Assembly (NCBI RefSeq): GCF_025319965.1
Contig: NZ_CP012549.1
Span: 1,736,001-1,800,000, forward strand
From: Campylobacter sp. RM16187
GTDB lineage: Bacteria > Campylobacterota > Campylobacteria > Campylobacterales > Campylobacteraceae
DNA: 64,000 nucleotides
Reading direction: 5' to 3'
Positions 1 through 9,165 of the stretch are shown in pieces. The notes under the pieces were generated by a model that worked only from the letters and a program-made list of their open reading frames with translations, had not been told where the DNA came from and searched no databases. Positions within the stretch are counted from its first letter, which is position 1. Every line of letters begins with the position of its first letter. A program made the translations under genes and the position numbers.

Positions 1-461
1 TCTTTACCTAGATTTTTAAGAGCTAAATTAATAGGCTCAGGGTTTGGTTTGGGGTGCACTACATCATCTCTGCCAACTACTGTTTTAATAAACTCTTTAA
101 TACCCAAATACTCAAGTAAATTTACAGAAAATTTAGAAGTTTTTGTAGTAACAACTCCTACGTCAGCAATTTTGCTAGCAAGCTCTACAGCCTCTTTAGC
201 AAAATCTAAGAGGGTTGTTTGGTCTAGATAAATTTGTTTATAACAAGCCTTATAAGCATCGATATAATTTTGAATCAGATCTTTATCCACTCCAAGACCG
301 CCAAACATAACATCAAGAGGATGTCCAACAAGAGATTTTACTGCATCCTGGTCTGGTTTTTGATTATTATGAACTTTAAATGCAGTGTCAAACCCTGTTA
401 AAATAGCGGAAGTAGAGTCTATAAGTGTGCCATCCAAATCAAAAAGTATCGTTTTTTTCAT
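1..461 (-). CDS. gph: HAD-family phosphatase (phosphoglycolate phosphatase-like), 3' end outside window
   Basis: The start codon is the ATG at 461-459, and 153 codons are visible before the window edge cuts the gene. The protein opens MKKTILFDLDGTLIDS, which carries the DxDGT motif I (nucleophile Asp and acid/base Asp) of the haloacid dehalogenase superfamily. A VVTTK segment matches motif II, and DVVHPKPNPEP matches the conserved lysine region of phosphoglycolate-phosphatase-like enzymes. The family hydrolyses small phosphomonoesters in the cytoplasm; the true substrate cannot be read from the sequence. The position next to cadF matches C. jejuni Cj1477c as I remember it. The C-terminal motif with the last acidic residues lies outside the window. 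Confidence 0.85.
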   Translation of the reverse strand, partial: MKKTILFDLDGTLIDSTSAILTGFDTAFKVHNNQKPDQDAVKSLVGHPLDVMFGGLGVDKDLIQNYIDAYKACYKQIYLDQTTLLDFAKEAVELASKIADVGVVTTKTSKFSVNLLEYLGIKEFIKTVVGRDDVVHPKPNPEPINLALKNLGK

Positions 462-493
462 TTGTTTTCTTTAATTAAAAAGTAGATAAAAAA

Positions 494-527
494 TTAGGCT
501 CTACCGCTATATAGCGATAAAGCCTAA
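494..527 (-). terminator. Rho-independent terminator downstream of the cadF-like gene
   Basis: This is a 16-bp stem with two mismatches and a 2-nt loop. It is anchored by TTAGGCT at 494-500 pairing with AGCCTAA at 521-527, plus an inner TA/CGCTA segment. On the minus strand it is followed directly by a run of T, as expected for intrinsic termination. It sits 26 bases past the cadF-like stop codon and separates that gene from the phosphatase gene. Confidence 0.85.
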
Positions 528-552
528 ATAATGTAGTTTTTTACAGCCTAAA

Positions 553-1557
553 TTATTTATTAAATTTAGCTTCAACGCGTCTATTTTCAGCGCGCCCCTC
601 TTTTGTTTTATTATCAGCCACAGGTTTAGTCTCACCGTAAGCTACGGTTGTGATCTTATTTGAGCTTACACCAAGATTCTCAAGGACTTTAGCAACAGCA
701 TTTGCTCTCTTTTCTGATAATTTTAAGTTGTAAGCCTCAGCACCAGTACTATCAGTATGGCCTTCTAAAACTACACGGTAGCTTGGATTTTCACTCATAA
801 ACTCGGCAACTTTTTTAATCTCTTCAAGATATTTTGGTGTTATTTTATAGCTATCAAATGCAAAATTTACACCTAAATCTCTAAGCACGATAACTTTCTC
901 GCAGCCTGTCTCGTCAACTACAACACCCACCGGAGTATTAGGGCATTTATCAACATCATTTAAAACACCATCATTATCATCATCAAGATTTACAGCTTTT
1001 GGCATCACTGGTTTTGGCTCAGGGGCGGCAACAACTACTGGAGCGGCTTTCTCGCCAAATCCTACGGCAAAGCCAAGCGTATAGAATAGATTATGATCTG
1101 CGTGCTCAAATTTTATAGCATCTACAGCCTCTAGACGAAGTGCGAAATTGTCTGTAACCTTATATTTTAAACCTAAACCGTATTGCCCAAATCCGCCATC
1201 TTCATTATCGACAAATTTAGCAGATATATCTTCCCAGCCTGCGCCAACTAGCCCGTAAAGCGACAAATCATTAGTTAATCCAAAATCCTTAATAACGTTT
1301 ACAAAATATCTTGCAACATTACCTTTTACACCAAACTCTTTAATATTGTTTGAGTAGTTAAAACCAAGCTCAACTTGATCTAAAAACGAATTTTCAAGAT
1401 TTCTTCCAACTCTTAAGCCTATGGCAGCATGATCATTTGTTCCAAGATTTCCCTCTGGATGAACTCCTCCTATAGTTGGAGTTAACTCATAGTTATATGC
1501 TGAATCAGCAGCAAACAAAGCCGTAGCAGCAACTAAAGCAATAGCAATCTTTTTCAT
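553..1557 (-). CDS. cadF: CadF-like OmpA-family outer membrane porin/adhesin
   Basis: The 334-residue precursor has a signal peptide (cleavage near ALFAAD, residues 13-18) and an eight-strand OmpA-type beta-barrel to about residue 170. A Pro/Ala linker follows, then an acidic thrombospondin-3-like calcium motif (DDDNDGVLNDVDKCPNTP, about 197-214). The C-terminal OmpA peptidoglycan-binding domain carries the LEGHTDSTG and RRVEAKF signatures. CadF of C. jejuni binds host fibronectin and anchors the outer membrane to peptidoglycan. Its FRLS fibronectin motif aligns here with YKVT (residues 132-135), so fibronectin binding should not be assumed. Location upstream of rpsI/rplM supports orthology with Cj1478c. 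A TSP3 segment is, as far as I recall, absent from C. jejuni CadF. The RBS AAAGGA lies just before the ATG. Confidence 0.9.
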   Translation of the reverse strand: MKKIAIALVAATALFAADSAYNYELTPTIGGVHPEGNLGTNDHAAIGLRVGRNLENSFLDQVELGFNYSNNIKEFGVKGNVARYFVNVIKDFGLTNDLSLYGLVGAGWEDISAKFVDNEDGGFGQYGLGLKYKVTDNFALRLEAVDAIKFEHADHNLFYTLGFAVGFGEKAAPVVVAAPEPKPVMPKAVNLDDDNDGVLNDVDKCPNTPVGVVVDETGCEKVIVLRDLGVNFAFDSYKITPKYLEEIKKVAEFMSENPSYRVVLEGHTDSTGAEAYNLKLSEKRANAVAKVLENLGVSSNKITTVAYGETKPVADNKTKEGRAENRRVEAKFNK

Positions 1558-1573
1558 AGAATATCCTTTCTTT

Positions 1574-1594
1574 CTGATTTTTTAATCAAATCAG
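1574..1594 (-). promoter_or_regulatory. Hairpin in the cadF 5' leader
   Basis: CTGATTT and AAATCAG form a perfect 7-bp inverted repeat with a 7-nt loop, 17-37 bases upstream of the cadF-like ATG and immediately 5' of its ribosome-binding site. It could stabilise the mRNA of an abundant porin or modulate translation. The function is inferred from position only. Confidence 0.35.
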
Positions 1595-1734
1595 CAACAA
1601 TATTTTACATATACTTAATAAATTCTATTTAAACGCTTATAAATATTCACTAAATATAAAATTCTCAAAGCATTGGTAGCGTTGAGAATAAACCATAGGA
1701 GACCCCAGTATAGCAACCAAGGTCTTTAAAACCA

Positions 1735-2124
1735 TTAACGTTTAGAGAATTGCGGACTACGTCTTGCTTTTCTCTTACCGAATTTCTTACGCTCAACCAC
1801 ACGAGAGTCACGAGTTAATAAGCCTTTTGGTTTAAGAACTGCTCTAAAATCACCGTCCATTGCAGCTAAAGCACGTGAAATTCCGTGTCTTAAAGCCTCA
1901 GCCTGAGCTGAATATCCGCCTCCTAAAGTAGTAGCAGTAACATCCACAAGGCTCTCTTGCTTAGTAACTAGAAGAGGTTGAACAACCTTTAGCTTGATAG
2001 CCTCATGCCCACCAAGCCAGCTATTTAGATCCATTCCATTTACTACGATTTTGCCGCTTCCTGACTTTATCCAAACTTTAGCGACAGCAGTTTTTCTTTT
2101 TCCAGTTGCATAAACTTTTGCCAT
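1735..2124 (-). CDS. rpsI: 30S ribosomal protein S9 (uS9)
   Basis: The 129-residue protein has the usual S9 length and ends in the basic tail RRSPQFSKR, the conserved C-terminus that reaches toward the P-site tRNA. The opening [15 protein letters not shown] and the central [19 protein letters not shown] region are family hallmarks. The gene follows rplM after a 2-base gap, the standard bacterial rplM-rpsI pair. It is a universal component of the 30S head, and nothing unusual is seen. Confidence 0.98.
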   Translation of the reverse strand: MAKVYATGKRKTAVAKVWIKSGSGKIVVNGMDLNSWLGGHEAIKLKVVQPLLVTKQESLVDVTATTLGGGYSAQAEALRHGISRALAAMDGDFRAVLKPKGLLTRDSRVVERKKFGKRKARRSPQFSKR

Positions 2125-2126
2125 AA

Positions 2127-2555
2127 TTATTTTCCTTCTTTTTTAGCGATTTGAGCTGTATGAGGATGTTCGCTACCCGCATAAACTTTTAGTTTTTTTA
2201 TCATCTCTCTACCAAGTTTTGTCTTTGGAAGCATTCCGCGAACCGCAAGCTTAAATAGCTTTTCAGGTTTATTGGCTACCAAATCGCCAAATTTCTCACT
2301 TTTTGTACTTCCGAAATAGCCAGAATGTCTGTGATATAGCTTATCTTCAGCTTTGTTATTTCCTGTAAATTCTACTTTTGAAGCGTTGATGATGATAACA
2401 TAATCTCCACAATCAACGTTTGGAGTAAAATTTGGTTTATTTTTGCCACGAAGTATTGTCGCAACTTCGGTTAGCAATCTACCAAAACGCTTGCCTTCCG
2501 CGTCAAGGACAATCCAATCTCGTTTAACCTCGTTTGGCTTTGTTATTTGTGTCAT
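2127..2555 (-). CDS. rplM: 50S ribosomal protein L13 (uL13)
   Basis: The 142-residue protein matches L13 in length and motifs: [21 protein letters not shown] at the N-terminus, the GDYVIIINA core, the [10 protein letters not shown] loop and the [13 protein letters not shown] segment. It is an early-assembling 50S protein. It begins the two-gene rplM-rpsI operon on the minus strand. About 76 bases separate it from the end of addA, which is room for its own promoter. Confidence 0.98.
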   Translation of the reverse strand: MTQITKPNEVKRDWIVLDAEGKRFGRLLTEVATILRGKNKPNFTPNVDCGDYVIIINASKVEFTGNNKAEDKLYHRHSGYFGSTKSEKFGDLVANKPEKLFKLAVRGMLPKTKLGREMIKKLKVYAGSEHPHTAQIAKKEGK

Positions 2556-2631
2556 TTTTTACCTTTGCCAATAATTTTAGAACGTGATTTTATTTAAAAG
2601 TAGCTTATATAAACCTTAATTTAAGTAGTTT

Positions 2632-5436
2632 TTAAATTTCAATATATTGAATTTTGTTTTTCAAAGTGTAAAATAATACAGCTTTTATCTTAAGATTTGG
2701 ATAAAATTTACTTATAGCATCTCTATAGTTCGTTATTTGAGATATGTTTTCATCGATACTATGATCGCTTGTCTTATAATCTATTATACAAATTTCATTA
2801 TCATCAATGCACATAAGATCAATCTGCTTTAACGAGCCATTAAATTTCAAAGGCTGTTCTTTATATATCTTTTTATTCGTAGTAAGCTCTATAAATTTCT
2901 CGTCTTTTATTAAATTTAATCCTCTTAAAAATAGCTCTTCAAGCTCATCATCAGAAAGAAATTTATGAAATTTATTAAACATAGCAGATCTTGCCACCCA
3001 CAACGCTCTCTCGTCAAATCTAGCCGTCATCTCAAAGAGATAGTGAAATGCTAAACCTAGATATATGGCATTTTGATTTTTTGCCATACTATCTTTTTTA
3101 GTATCAATATCCTGCCTTGCAACCTTGATAATATCTATATCTTTGCTATTTCTTACCTGTTGAATTTCATCTTTTTTACTAGGTATAACCTGACCAAAAG
3201 TAAATTCTTTCAAATCGAGATACTCTACAATTTCCTGACTACTTTTTAGCTCATAAGCTGTAAAAAAGCTAGGATTTCTTCCATCTGGACTACTTTTTTT
3301 AATAACAACAAGACCGCAAATAGCTCTCGTAAAAGCTACGTAAAGCTTATTTAAATTCTCTTCTTTTTCAAGCTCTTTGGCTCTATTTTTAAGGTTCTTA
3401 AAATCCTCATCAAAACTCTCTTTTTTTATATTTTGCTTTATCTTCCAGCCATCTTTCACGTCATATTCGGCTAAAAAACTGGAACTATCGCTTTTAGAAC
3501 CCCCTATCCTGTCGCATACTATGACATTTTCAAACTGAAGTCCTTTTGATTTATGCACAGTCATTATTTTTACGCCTACACTATTTTTAGCGCTTATTAC
3601 GGCATCAAAGCTATCGAGATTAAAAATAAAATCTGCTAAATTTTTAAATTCTCTTGCAAGTTCAAAAAGCCTTAAAATATCGATATTTGAAATATCAATA
3701 TTTAGTTTTTGAGCAAGATAATTTAGGCTTAAAAAAGCCGGTTTAGATGGGTTAATATCAAGTAAATAGATCTTGGTGTCAAGCAAAGCTTCTACGTTTA
3801 GCTTATAAATTGGATCCTTAAAAAGACAAAATTTAGCATACTCTACTATCGCTCTTACATAAGGACTTTGAAGCAAAGAAGACGTGCTTTCCGATACCAA
3901 ATTTATGCCTGCGCTTTCAAGAGCGCTAGAAATGAAGTTTATATCCTCATTTTTCCAGCAAAGCACAGTAATATCGTCATCTTTGACTCCGTTTTCAAGT
4001 AAAAATTTAACTTGATTTAGCACTTCACTAACTATATCATCATTGCTTACTACTCGCAAAAACCCGTAATCATCGCTATCTGGCACAAAATATTCACACC
4101 AAGAATCAACTCTTAAGTCTAAAATCCTATCATCTTTTTTAGTGCTTGCGAGCTGCTCTTTGAAATCTGAAATTTTGTCCTTAAAAATTGCATTTGTAAA
4201 TTTTACTAAAGCGGCAAAACTTCTGTAATTTGTATCAAGGCTTGAGCTTTTTATCTGTTTAAAATCATCTTGCAATTTAGCAAAAAGCTCTTTTTTGCCG
4301 CCTCTAAATCTATATATACTTTGCTTGATATCTCCTACGTAAAAAAAGCTTCCAAGTCCGTTTTGTCCGTATCCTGATAAAATCTCAGATATCAAAGGAA
4401 GCATTATCTCGTATTGAGTTACGTTAGTATCTTGAAATTCATCAATTAAAAGATGATTTATCCGTCCATCAAGCCTGAAATAAAGCACTTGTGCATCGAA
4501 ATTTTTGCAAAGAAGTTCATAAGTTAATCTTGAAACATCACTAAAAGTTAGACTGTTTAACCTTCTATTAAGTGCTAATTTGACACTTTTATAAATCTGT
4601 AAAAATTTATTAAGTTCGCTTAGTTTGTAAGCTTCAAGCTCGTCAAAATATAGCTTTAAATTCGCCTTTAATTCCCAAAAAAGCTCATCAAGCTCAGGCG
4701 AATAAATTTTAGAATATGTGCGGTAGTTTAAACTATCCCTTTCTACAAAAGCACTCTCAAGTAGCCTGATTGGTTTTTTTGGCTCAAAACTCTTTAAAGC
4801 CTGGTCGCTTGCATCTTTTTTTAATGCATATTCATATAAATTTCTAAGGCTGTTTTCTACCGCAACTTCGCTTGGGAATTTAGAGTTTTGCACACACTTT
4901 ATCTCGCCAAAATTATCATAAAACATCTCAAGCGCATCAAAAAAGCTATTTTTACTATTTTGAGCCGATATGATAAGATTAGCAAGCGCTTTTAAAAGTG
5001 CCTTGTCTTTTGAAATTTCAAGTGCAAACTCAGCTCTTTGCAGATTTTCTAAGCCAGAAACTATTTTAAAATCAGAACTTAGCCCCATATTTAGACTAAA
5101 TTGCCTTAAAATCATCACAAAAAACGAATCAAAGGTAGTAATTTTAAGATTGCCTTCTAAAAATTTAGCCAGCCTTGCATCTCTTAGCCCTAAAATTTCT
5201 TCTTTACTTTGATTTAAAATCTTAGATATCTCTTCTAGCTCGCTTGGTTTTTCTTTAAGATTTAAAAATGTCTCTACAACGCGCTCTTTCATCTCATTTG
5301 CAGCCTTTCTGGTAAAGGTCAAGGCTACAATTTCATTAATGTTTGCGCCATTTAATATAAGCGCGATAAATCGCACGCTAAGAGCGAATGTCTTACCGCT
5401 GCCAGCACTTGCTTCTAGGGCTAAAAATGGCTTCAT
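2632..5436 (-). CDS. addA: AddA/RecB-like helicase-nuclease subunit
   Basis: This 934-residue UvrD/Rep-type superfamily 1 helicase has a C-terminal RecB-family nuclease domain. Visible motifs are Walker A ASAGSGKTFALS (residues 9-20), motif II LLIDEFQDTN, motif III GDIKQSIYRFRGG, motif V TVHKSKGLQFENV, motif VI KLYVAFTRA, and the nuclease core KQIDLMCID...CIIDYKTSD near the C-terminus. With AddB it forms the double-strand-break resection complex that unwinds and degrades ends and loads RecA at Chi. The start overlaps the end of addB by 4 bases, so the two are translationally coupled. It corresponds to Cj1481c. Length and motifs are intact. Confidence 0.93.
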   Translation of the reverse strand: MKPFLALEASAGSGKTFALSVRFIALILNGANINEIVALTFTRKAANEMKERVVETFLNLKEKPSELEEISKILNQSKEEILGLRDARLAKFLEGNLKITTFDSFFVMILRQFSLNMGLSSDFKIVSGLENLQRAEFALEISKDKALLKALANLIISAQNSKNSFFDALEMFYDNFGEIKCVQNSKFPSEVAVENSLRNLYEYALKKDASDQALKSFEPKKPIRLLESAFVERDSLNYRTYSKIYSPELDELFWELKANLKLYFDELEAYKLSELNKFLQIYKSVKLALNRRLNSLTFSDVSRLTYELLCKNFDAQVLYFRLDGRINHLLIDEFQDTNVTQYEIMLPLISEILSGYGQNGLGSFFYVGDIKQSIYRFRGGKKELFAKLQDDFKQIKSSSLDTNYRSFAALVKFTNAIFKDKISDFKEQLASTKKDDRILDLRVDSWCEYFVPDSDDYGFLRVVSNDDIVSEVLNQVKFLLENGVKDDDITVLCWKNEDINFISSALESAGINLVSESTSSLLQSPYVRAIVEYAKFCLFKDPIYKLNVEALLDTKIYLLDINPSKPAFLSLNYLAQKLNIDISNIDILRLFELAREFKNLADFIFNLDSFDAVISAKNSVGVKIMTVHKSKGLQFENVIVCDRIGGSKSDSSSFLAEYDVKDGWKIKQNIKKESFDEDFKNLKNRAKELEKEENLNKLYVAFTRAICGLVVIKKSSPDGRNPSFFTAYELKSSQEIVEYLDLKEFTFGQVIPSKKDEIQQVRNSKDIDIIKVARQDIDTKKDSMAKNQNAIYLGLAFHYLFEMTARFDERALWVARSAMFNKFHKFLSDDELEELFLRGLNLIKDEKFIELTTNKKIYKEQPLKFNGSLKQIDLMCIDDNEICIIDYKTSDHSIDENISQITNYRDAISKFYPNLKIKAVLFYTLKNKIQYIEI

Positions 5437-7769
5437 AGTTCGCCCTTACAAATGATTTTGTACTCGCAATATCTGCATGCTGCACCTACATTGCGACTAA
5501 AATTTATCTCGCTTTTGTTTATTTTTTTAAGATTTTCAAGCTCTATTCGTAAATCTTCTAAACTTGAAGCAGATTTAACTAACTCCATCTCGCTTTTTAA
5601 ATCATAGTAAAAAGCCTCGCATTTAGCCCCCACAAGAGCCTCATAAAAAGGAAGTTGCAATGATTTTTTATCAAAACTTCCACTCTTGTAATCAATTAAA
5701 TTTATCTCGCCATCTCTCTCTTCTATCCTATCGATAAAGCCTGTCAACATTATTCCTTCAAAGCTGTGACTAAGCTCTTTTTCACAGGCTTTAACCCTCC
5801 AGCCCTGAGCAAATCTATCTTGCTCTTTTTTGGCAAATTTTTCAAAATTTATCATCAAAATTTCAAAATCAAGAGGCGAGATTTCCTTACTACTTAAAAT
5901 TTTTTCAAATTCAATCAGATCAAATTTCTCAAATTTATTATAATACTCGCAAAGCGCCGCATGAACAGCATTTCCAAGTGCTGTATTTTGGCTATCTTGA
6001 GGCATCAAAGCTGGCTTAATTCCTAAAATTTTAGAATAATAATATTTCCTAGGACATGTTAAAAATGTGTTTAGCTTAGAAAATGAAAGTGGCTTAGCAA
6101 AAAAATCATGCCTTAAAATCACTTCATCATCAAACGCCCTTAGCCTAGCTCCATCTTGCACGCGCGATAAAACCTTAGCATACTCGTCATCGCTAAAATT
6201 CATATCCTTAATAGCTATAAACTCATTTAGAAATCTTGAAGGGATTTTTTCCTCATTTACAAGATAACAAATCGCTGTTTTTTTGGACTCATTTATGAGA
6301 TTTTCATAATAAAATCTTTGTAAATTTTCTCTATCTATATAGCTTATAAGACCTGCTTTTTCTCTAACCTTTGAGTTTAAAAACATCTCGTTTACGCTAC
6401 GTTTTGGTATCAAATCGTCGTTAAAATCAACAATAATAACACCGTCAAATTTCATTCCGCGACTCTCCAAGATACCTATTACGTTTATCTTGCCACCGCC
6501 TATGTCGTCAAGTTTGAGAGTATTTAGCTTCATAAGGAAAATTTCACAAATTTGTCTTAGCGTAAAGTTAAAATATCTAGCCAAATTTTCTATATAAAAA
6601 AGCTCTTCGAAAACTAAATCTTCGACATTTTTATCATCTTGCAGAGATAAAATTTCATTTATAAGCTCTTTAAAAAAACTAAATTCGCAACTCATTTCAA
6701 AGTGATTTTTAAATTTATTAAAAAGCTCGTTTTTAACTCCAAAAGAGTCCAAAATAAACTCAAATTCATTAAATTCAAATCTGTTTGGAGTGTCTAAATT
6801 TACTATTTTTTTATCGTTTATTGCAGTTACAATATATTCTATAGTTTGAAAAAACTTTGTATTTTTAAAGCTCTCTCCCATAGCAAAGTTAAAAATTCGG
6901 TTAAAATCGTGCATTGCAAGAAGCTTGCTAAAGCTCTCATCCGGCAAAATCACTGCTATTTTTTCAGGCTCAATCCCATCTCTTATAAACTCGCTTGCTT
7001 TAGCCATAACATAAGCACACTCAAGGCTAGTCGTAGCAAAAGATCTAGTCTGAATCTCTCTTTTTTTATTGATAGTGCCGATATTTTTAAGTGTTTTATC
7101 ACTCAAATTTAGCTCAAATTTTGAATACTCGGCAAAATTTTTAATTCCTGAAGCTTGAGAAATTTTATCTACTAATTTTTTATTAAATTTACTTGTTTGA
7201 AATATGATTTTAAGAGTGGTAAGAGATGAAACTTGATTTAAAATTTCCCATTCAAAATCACTTAAAAATCCGTCTATCTCTATGATAATTTCATCAAATT
7301 CCCTGATATAATCCTCGTTTAGATTATAAATTTCAGGCAAAACTATATCATCGTATAAATTCTCTTTTTCAAGTAGCTCTTTATATCTATTTAGCACGGC
7401 TTCAAGTATAGCCAAATGCTCTTCAAAATTGGCGTATATATCGCTAAATTTAATATCTTCTATGCTCTTTTTTTGAATTGCAAGCTCTTTAAAAAAGCTA
7501 AAAAGATAGTCATTATTTTTTAAAAATGCAAAAAATTCATCGGGTATTTTAAGCTGCTCTCTAGCCTCTTTGACGCTTGCACTAGCTCTTTGCATAAGCA
7601 CTAGCAAATATACGCTATCGGCTTCAAAACGATCTTTTACCAAAACCGCCTTTTTTTCAAATTCGGCTATAGTAATCGCCTTGGGTATTAACTGCTCTTC
7701 AAATTTTGAGTTAAAATCACGAATTTTACGTGAGTTTGTAAAAACAAAAAGTCTATTTAAATCTATCAC
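5433..7769 (-). CDS. addB: AddB-like exonuclease/inactivated helicase subunit
   Basis: The 778-residue partner of AddA has a poorly conserved N-terminal helicase-like half and a C-terminal RecB-type nuclease: LTGFIDRIEERDGEINLIDYKSGSF supplies the Asp and Asp-x-Lys residues. CPRKYYY plus the C-terminal CRYCEYKIICKGEL gives the four cysteines that bind the AddB iron-sulfur cluster. The first residues lack a Walker A motif, as in Campylobacterota AddB, so translocation probably depends on AddA. The start overlaps the end of the upstream FixH-like gene by 4 bases. It corresponds to Cj1482c. Confidence 0.88.
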   Translation of the reverse strand: MIDLNRLFVFTNSRKIRDFNSKFEEQLIPKAITIAEFEKKAVLVKDRFEADSVYLLVLMQRASASVKEAREQLKIPDEFFAFLKNNDYLFSFFKELAIQKKSIEDIKFSDIYANFEEHLAILEAVLNRYKELLEKENLYDDIVLPEIYNLNEDYIREFDEIIIEIDGFLSDFEWEILNQVSSLTTLKIIFQTSKFNKKLVDKISQASGIKNFAEYSKFELNLSDKTLKNIGTINKKREIQTRSFATTSLECAYVMAKASEFIRDGIEPEKIAVILPDESFSKLLAMHDFNRIFNFAMGESFKNTKFFQTIEYIVTAINDKKIVNLDTPNRFEFNEFEFILDSFGVKNELFNKFKNHFEMSCEFSFFKELINEILSLQDDKNVEDLVFEELFYIENLARYFNFTLRQICEIFLMKLNTLKLDDIGGGKINVIGILESRGMKFDGVIIVDFNDDLIPKRSVNEMFLNSKVREKAGLISYIDRENLQRFYYENLINESKKTAICYLVNEEKIPSRFLNEFIAIKDMNFSDDEYAKVLSRVQDGARLRAFDDEVILRHDFFAKPLSFSKLNTFLTCPRKYYYSKILGIKPALMPQDSQNTALGNAVHAALCEYYNKFEKFDLIEFEKILSSKEISPLDFEILMINFEKFAKKEQDRFAQGWRVKACEKELSHSFEGIMLTGFIDRIEERDGEINLIDYKSGSFDKKSLQLPFYEALVGAKCEAFYYDLKSEMELVKSASSLEDLRIELENLKKINKSEINFSRNVGAACRYCEYKIICKGEL

Positions 7770-8257
7770 TTCGCTTCAATTTCAAATTTATAAAATCCGG
7801 TATCGGTGCCGTCATTTAGCTTTAAAAGCAGCTGCCATCTACCCTTTTTAGTTAATTTTACACTCTTTGTAATTAATTTTTGATTTTGCCAAATCGCCTC
7901 TAAATTTTGATTTAGCTCATTAGTTTCTGGTCTGGTTAATAAAATTTGAGTGTTAAGATTAGCAGATTTGTTATCTTTTGGAGTTACGGTAAATTCAAAT
8001 ATAGCTTTAAGAAAATCGTTATGCTTCTCTATATTAGCACCATTAAAAATGACACTAAACTTAGAATCAAATCTCTTTTGACTCTCGTGAATTTTATTGA
8101 TATTCTCATCTACATTTTGATACCTATCGATATAAAAGGTATCCATCTGAACGGGATTTTTAAGCGCAATCATAATCGTAGCTATGCAGGCTATGACAAT
8201 AGCGATGATGGAGAGTACGATAGCGTATGGCCAAAACGTCTTTGTGTTATCTTGCAT
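7766..8257 (-). CDS. FixH-like membrane protein, probable cbb3 oxidase accessory
   Basis: The 163-residue protein has one N-terminal membrane helix (about residues 10-32) in TFWPYAIVLSIIAIVIACIATIMIAL. It is followed by NPVQMDTFYIDRYQNVDENIN, which resembles the FixH pattern of a helix and a periplasmic segment with a Y-x-x-x-Y stretch. The rest is an Ig-like periplasmic domain ending in GTDTGFYKFEIEAK. FixH/CcoG-type proteins help copper insertion and maturation of cbb3 oxidase. Its place in the operon leading from ccoNOQP toward addB supports such a role. Orthology to Cj1483c is by position. The FixH assignment is moderate because similarity is judged by eye. Confidence 0.6.
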   Translation of the reverse strand: MQDNTKTFWPYAIVLSIIAIVIACIATIMIALKNPVQMDTFYIDRYQNVDENINKIHESQKRFDSKFSVIFNGANIEKHNDFLKAIFEFTVTPKDNKSANLNTQILLTRPETNELNQNLEAIWQNQKLITKSVKLTKKGRWQLLLKLNDGTDTGFYKFEIEAK

Positions 8258-8843
8258 TTTTATTCCTAAATTTCTTAAACGACATCACGACTATCACAAG
8301 GACTATTGAGCCATATACGAAAAATCTGATGATCTCAAGAAAAATTTTATTTGAGCTTCCTAGCGCGTTTTCTAATTTAATCCGCTTTGATGAGGCTATT
8401 TGCTCGGCTAAGTCCGCATATCCGTTTAGCATAGCGGCATTATAAATATCCTTGCCGTTTTTTGAAGTAAGTATCGGCAAAATAGAGCCGCTAGACGGAT
8501 ATGGGCTTAAAATTCCCTCTTTATTAAACAGTTTAAGAGTCTCGTTATCAGCAAAAATTTCAACCTTATGCTCAAATTTAGATAGCATCAAAAATGCAAA
8601 AGGCGGCTTTAAATCTAACTCGCCAAAAGTCTCTTTTAAATTTTTCCCATTTAAATTATCAAACAGTCCTATGCCTACGTAAATACCTGATTTTTCAAAT
8701 AACTCGTCGCCTATAAGCTCTATTCTTTCGGCTACTTTATCACTTAAAATTTTTTGATTCACAAGGACAATATCTTTTGAAAAAGCTGAGGTTAAAAGCA
8801 GAGTAAGGGCGATAAATAAGCCCTTAAAATTTATAAATTTCAT
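8247..8843 (-). CDS. TPM-domain-like periplasmic protein with C-terminal membrane anchor
   Basis: The 198-residue protein has a signal peptide (residues 1-22, ending SAFS) and a central domain resembling TPM/YgcG folds: ELIGDELFEKSGIYVGIGLFDNLNG then FAFLMLSKFEHKVEIFADNE. A C-terminal transmembrane helix (about 168-188) is followed by a basic tail FKKFRNKNAR, predicting a periplasmic domain anchored in the inner membrane. Its start overlaps the stop of the 33-residue protein gene (ATGA) and its end overlaps the FixH-like gene by 11 bases. It is likely part of the cbb3 operon (Cj1484c position). Its function is unknown; TPM domains have been linked to photosystem or membrane-complex repair in other organisms. 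Confidence 0.65.
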   Translation of the reverse strand: MKFINFKGLFIALTLLLTSAFSKDIVLVNQKILSDKVAERIELIGDELFEKSGIYVGIGLFDNLNGKNLKETFGELDLKPPFAFLMLSKFEHKVEIFADNETLKLFNKEGILSPYPSSGSILPILTSKNGKDIYNAAMLNGYADLAEQIASSKRIKLENALGSSNKIFLEIIRFFVYGSIVLVIVVMSFKKFRNKNAR

Positions 8844-8941
8844 CCTACGAACAGATGGTTAGGAGTTAAAACCGCCCATGCACAAATTATAGCGGAGAGG
8901 ACGAGTCCTATGATGATAATCTTCTCTAAAATCGCCGACAT
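8840..8941 (-). CDS. 33-residue single-helix membrane protein in the cbb3 operon
   Basis: This very small ORF runs from ATG at 8941-8939 to TGA at 8842-8840. The protein opens MSAILEKIIIIGLVLSAIIC and ends AVLTPNHLFVG, a single hydrophobic helix (about residues 7-25) with a short polar tail. Three features argue that it is real. It starts 2 bases after the DUF4006 stop codon, its stop overlaps the next start as ATGA, and it fills an otherwise empty 100-base slot in a tightly packed operon. It may be a small structural or assembly subunit of the cbb3 oxidase, comparable in size to CcoM/CcoS-type miniproteins. No family is recognised. Confidence 0.65.
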   Translation of the reverse strand: MSAILEKIIIIGLVLSAIICAWAVLTPNHLFVG

Positions 8942-8943
8942 AT

Positions 8944-9159
8944 CTACTCCTTTATCTTTATGTGCTTAGCGTTATCAACACTTTTCATCTCGATAGCGCT
9001 TCTATTTTCGATAGTGTATGGCTTTTGCGCCACATCTTGTTGAGCTTTGATGCCAAGATAGGTAAGTACGGCTAAGATAGTTAGCAAAAGCACGGTAGCG
9101 ATAAGCATTCCCGTTGCACCGTTTAGTGCAAAAACGTTTCTATTAGTATTTTCCATCAT
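8944..9159 (-). CDS. DUF4006-family small membrane protein
   Basis: The 71-residue protein has one membrane helix (about residues 14-38, ATGMLIATVLLLTILAVLTYL). A 35-residue soluble tail rich in charged residues ends in KHIKIKE. I recognise it as the Campylobacterota family DUF4006, which habitually follows ccoP. It sits 6 bases after ccoP and is very probably co-transcribed with the oxidase. Its exact role is unknown; an assembly or stability factor for cbb3 oxidase is the natural guess. Confidence 0.75.
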   Translation of the reverse strand: MMENTNRNVFALNGATGMLIATVLLLTILAVLTYLGIKAQQDVAQKPYTIENRSAIEMKSVDNAKHIKIKE

Positions 9160-9165
9160 AGCTCC

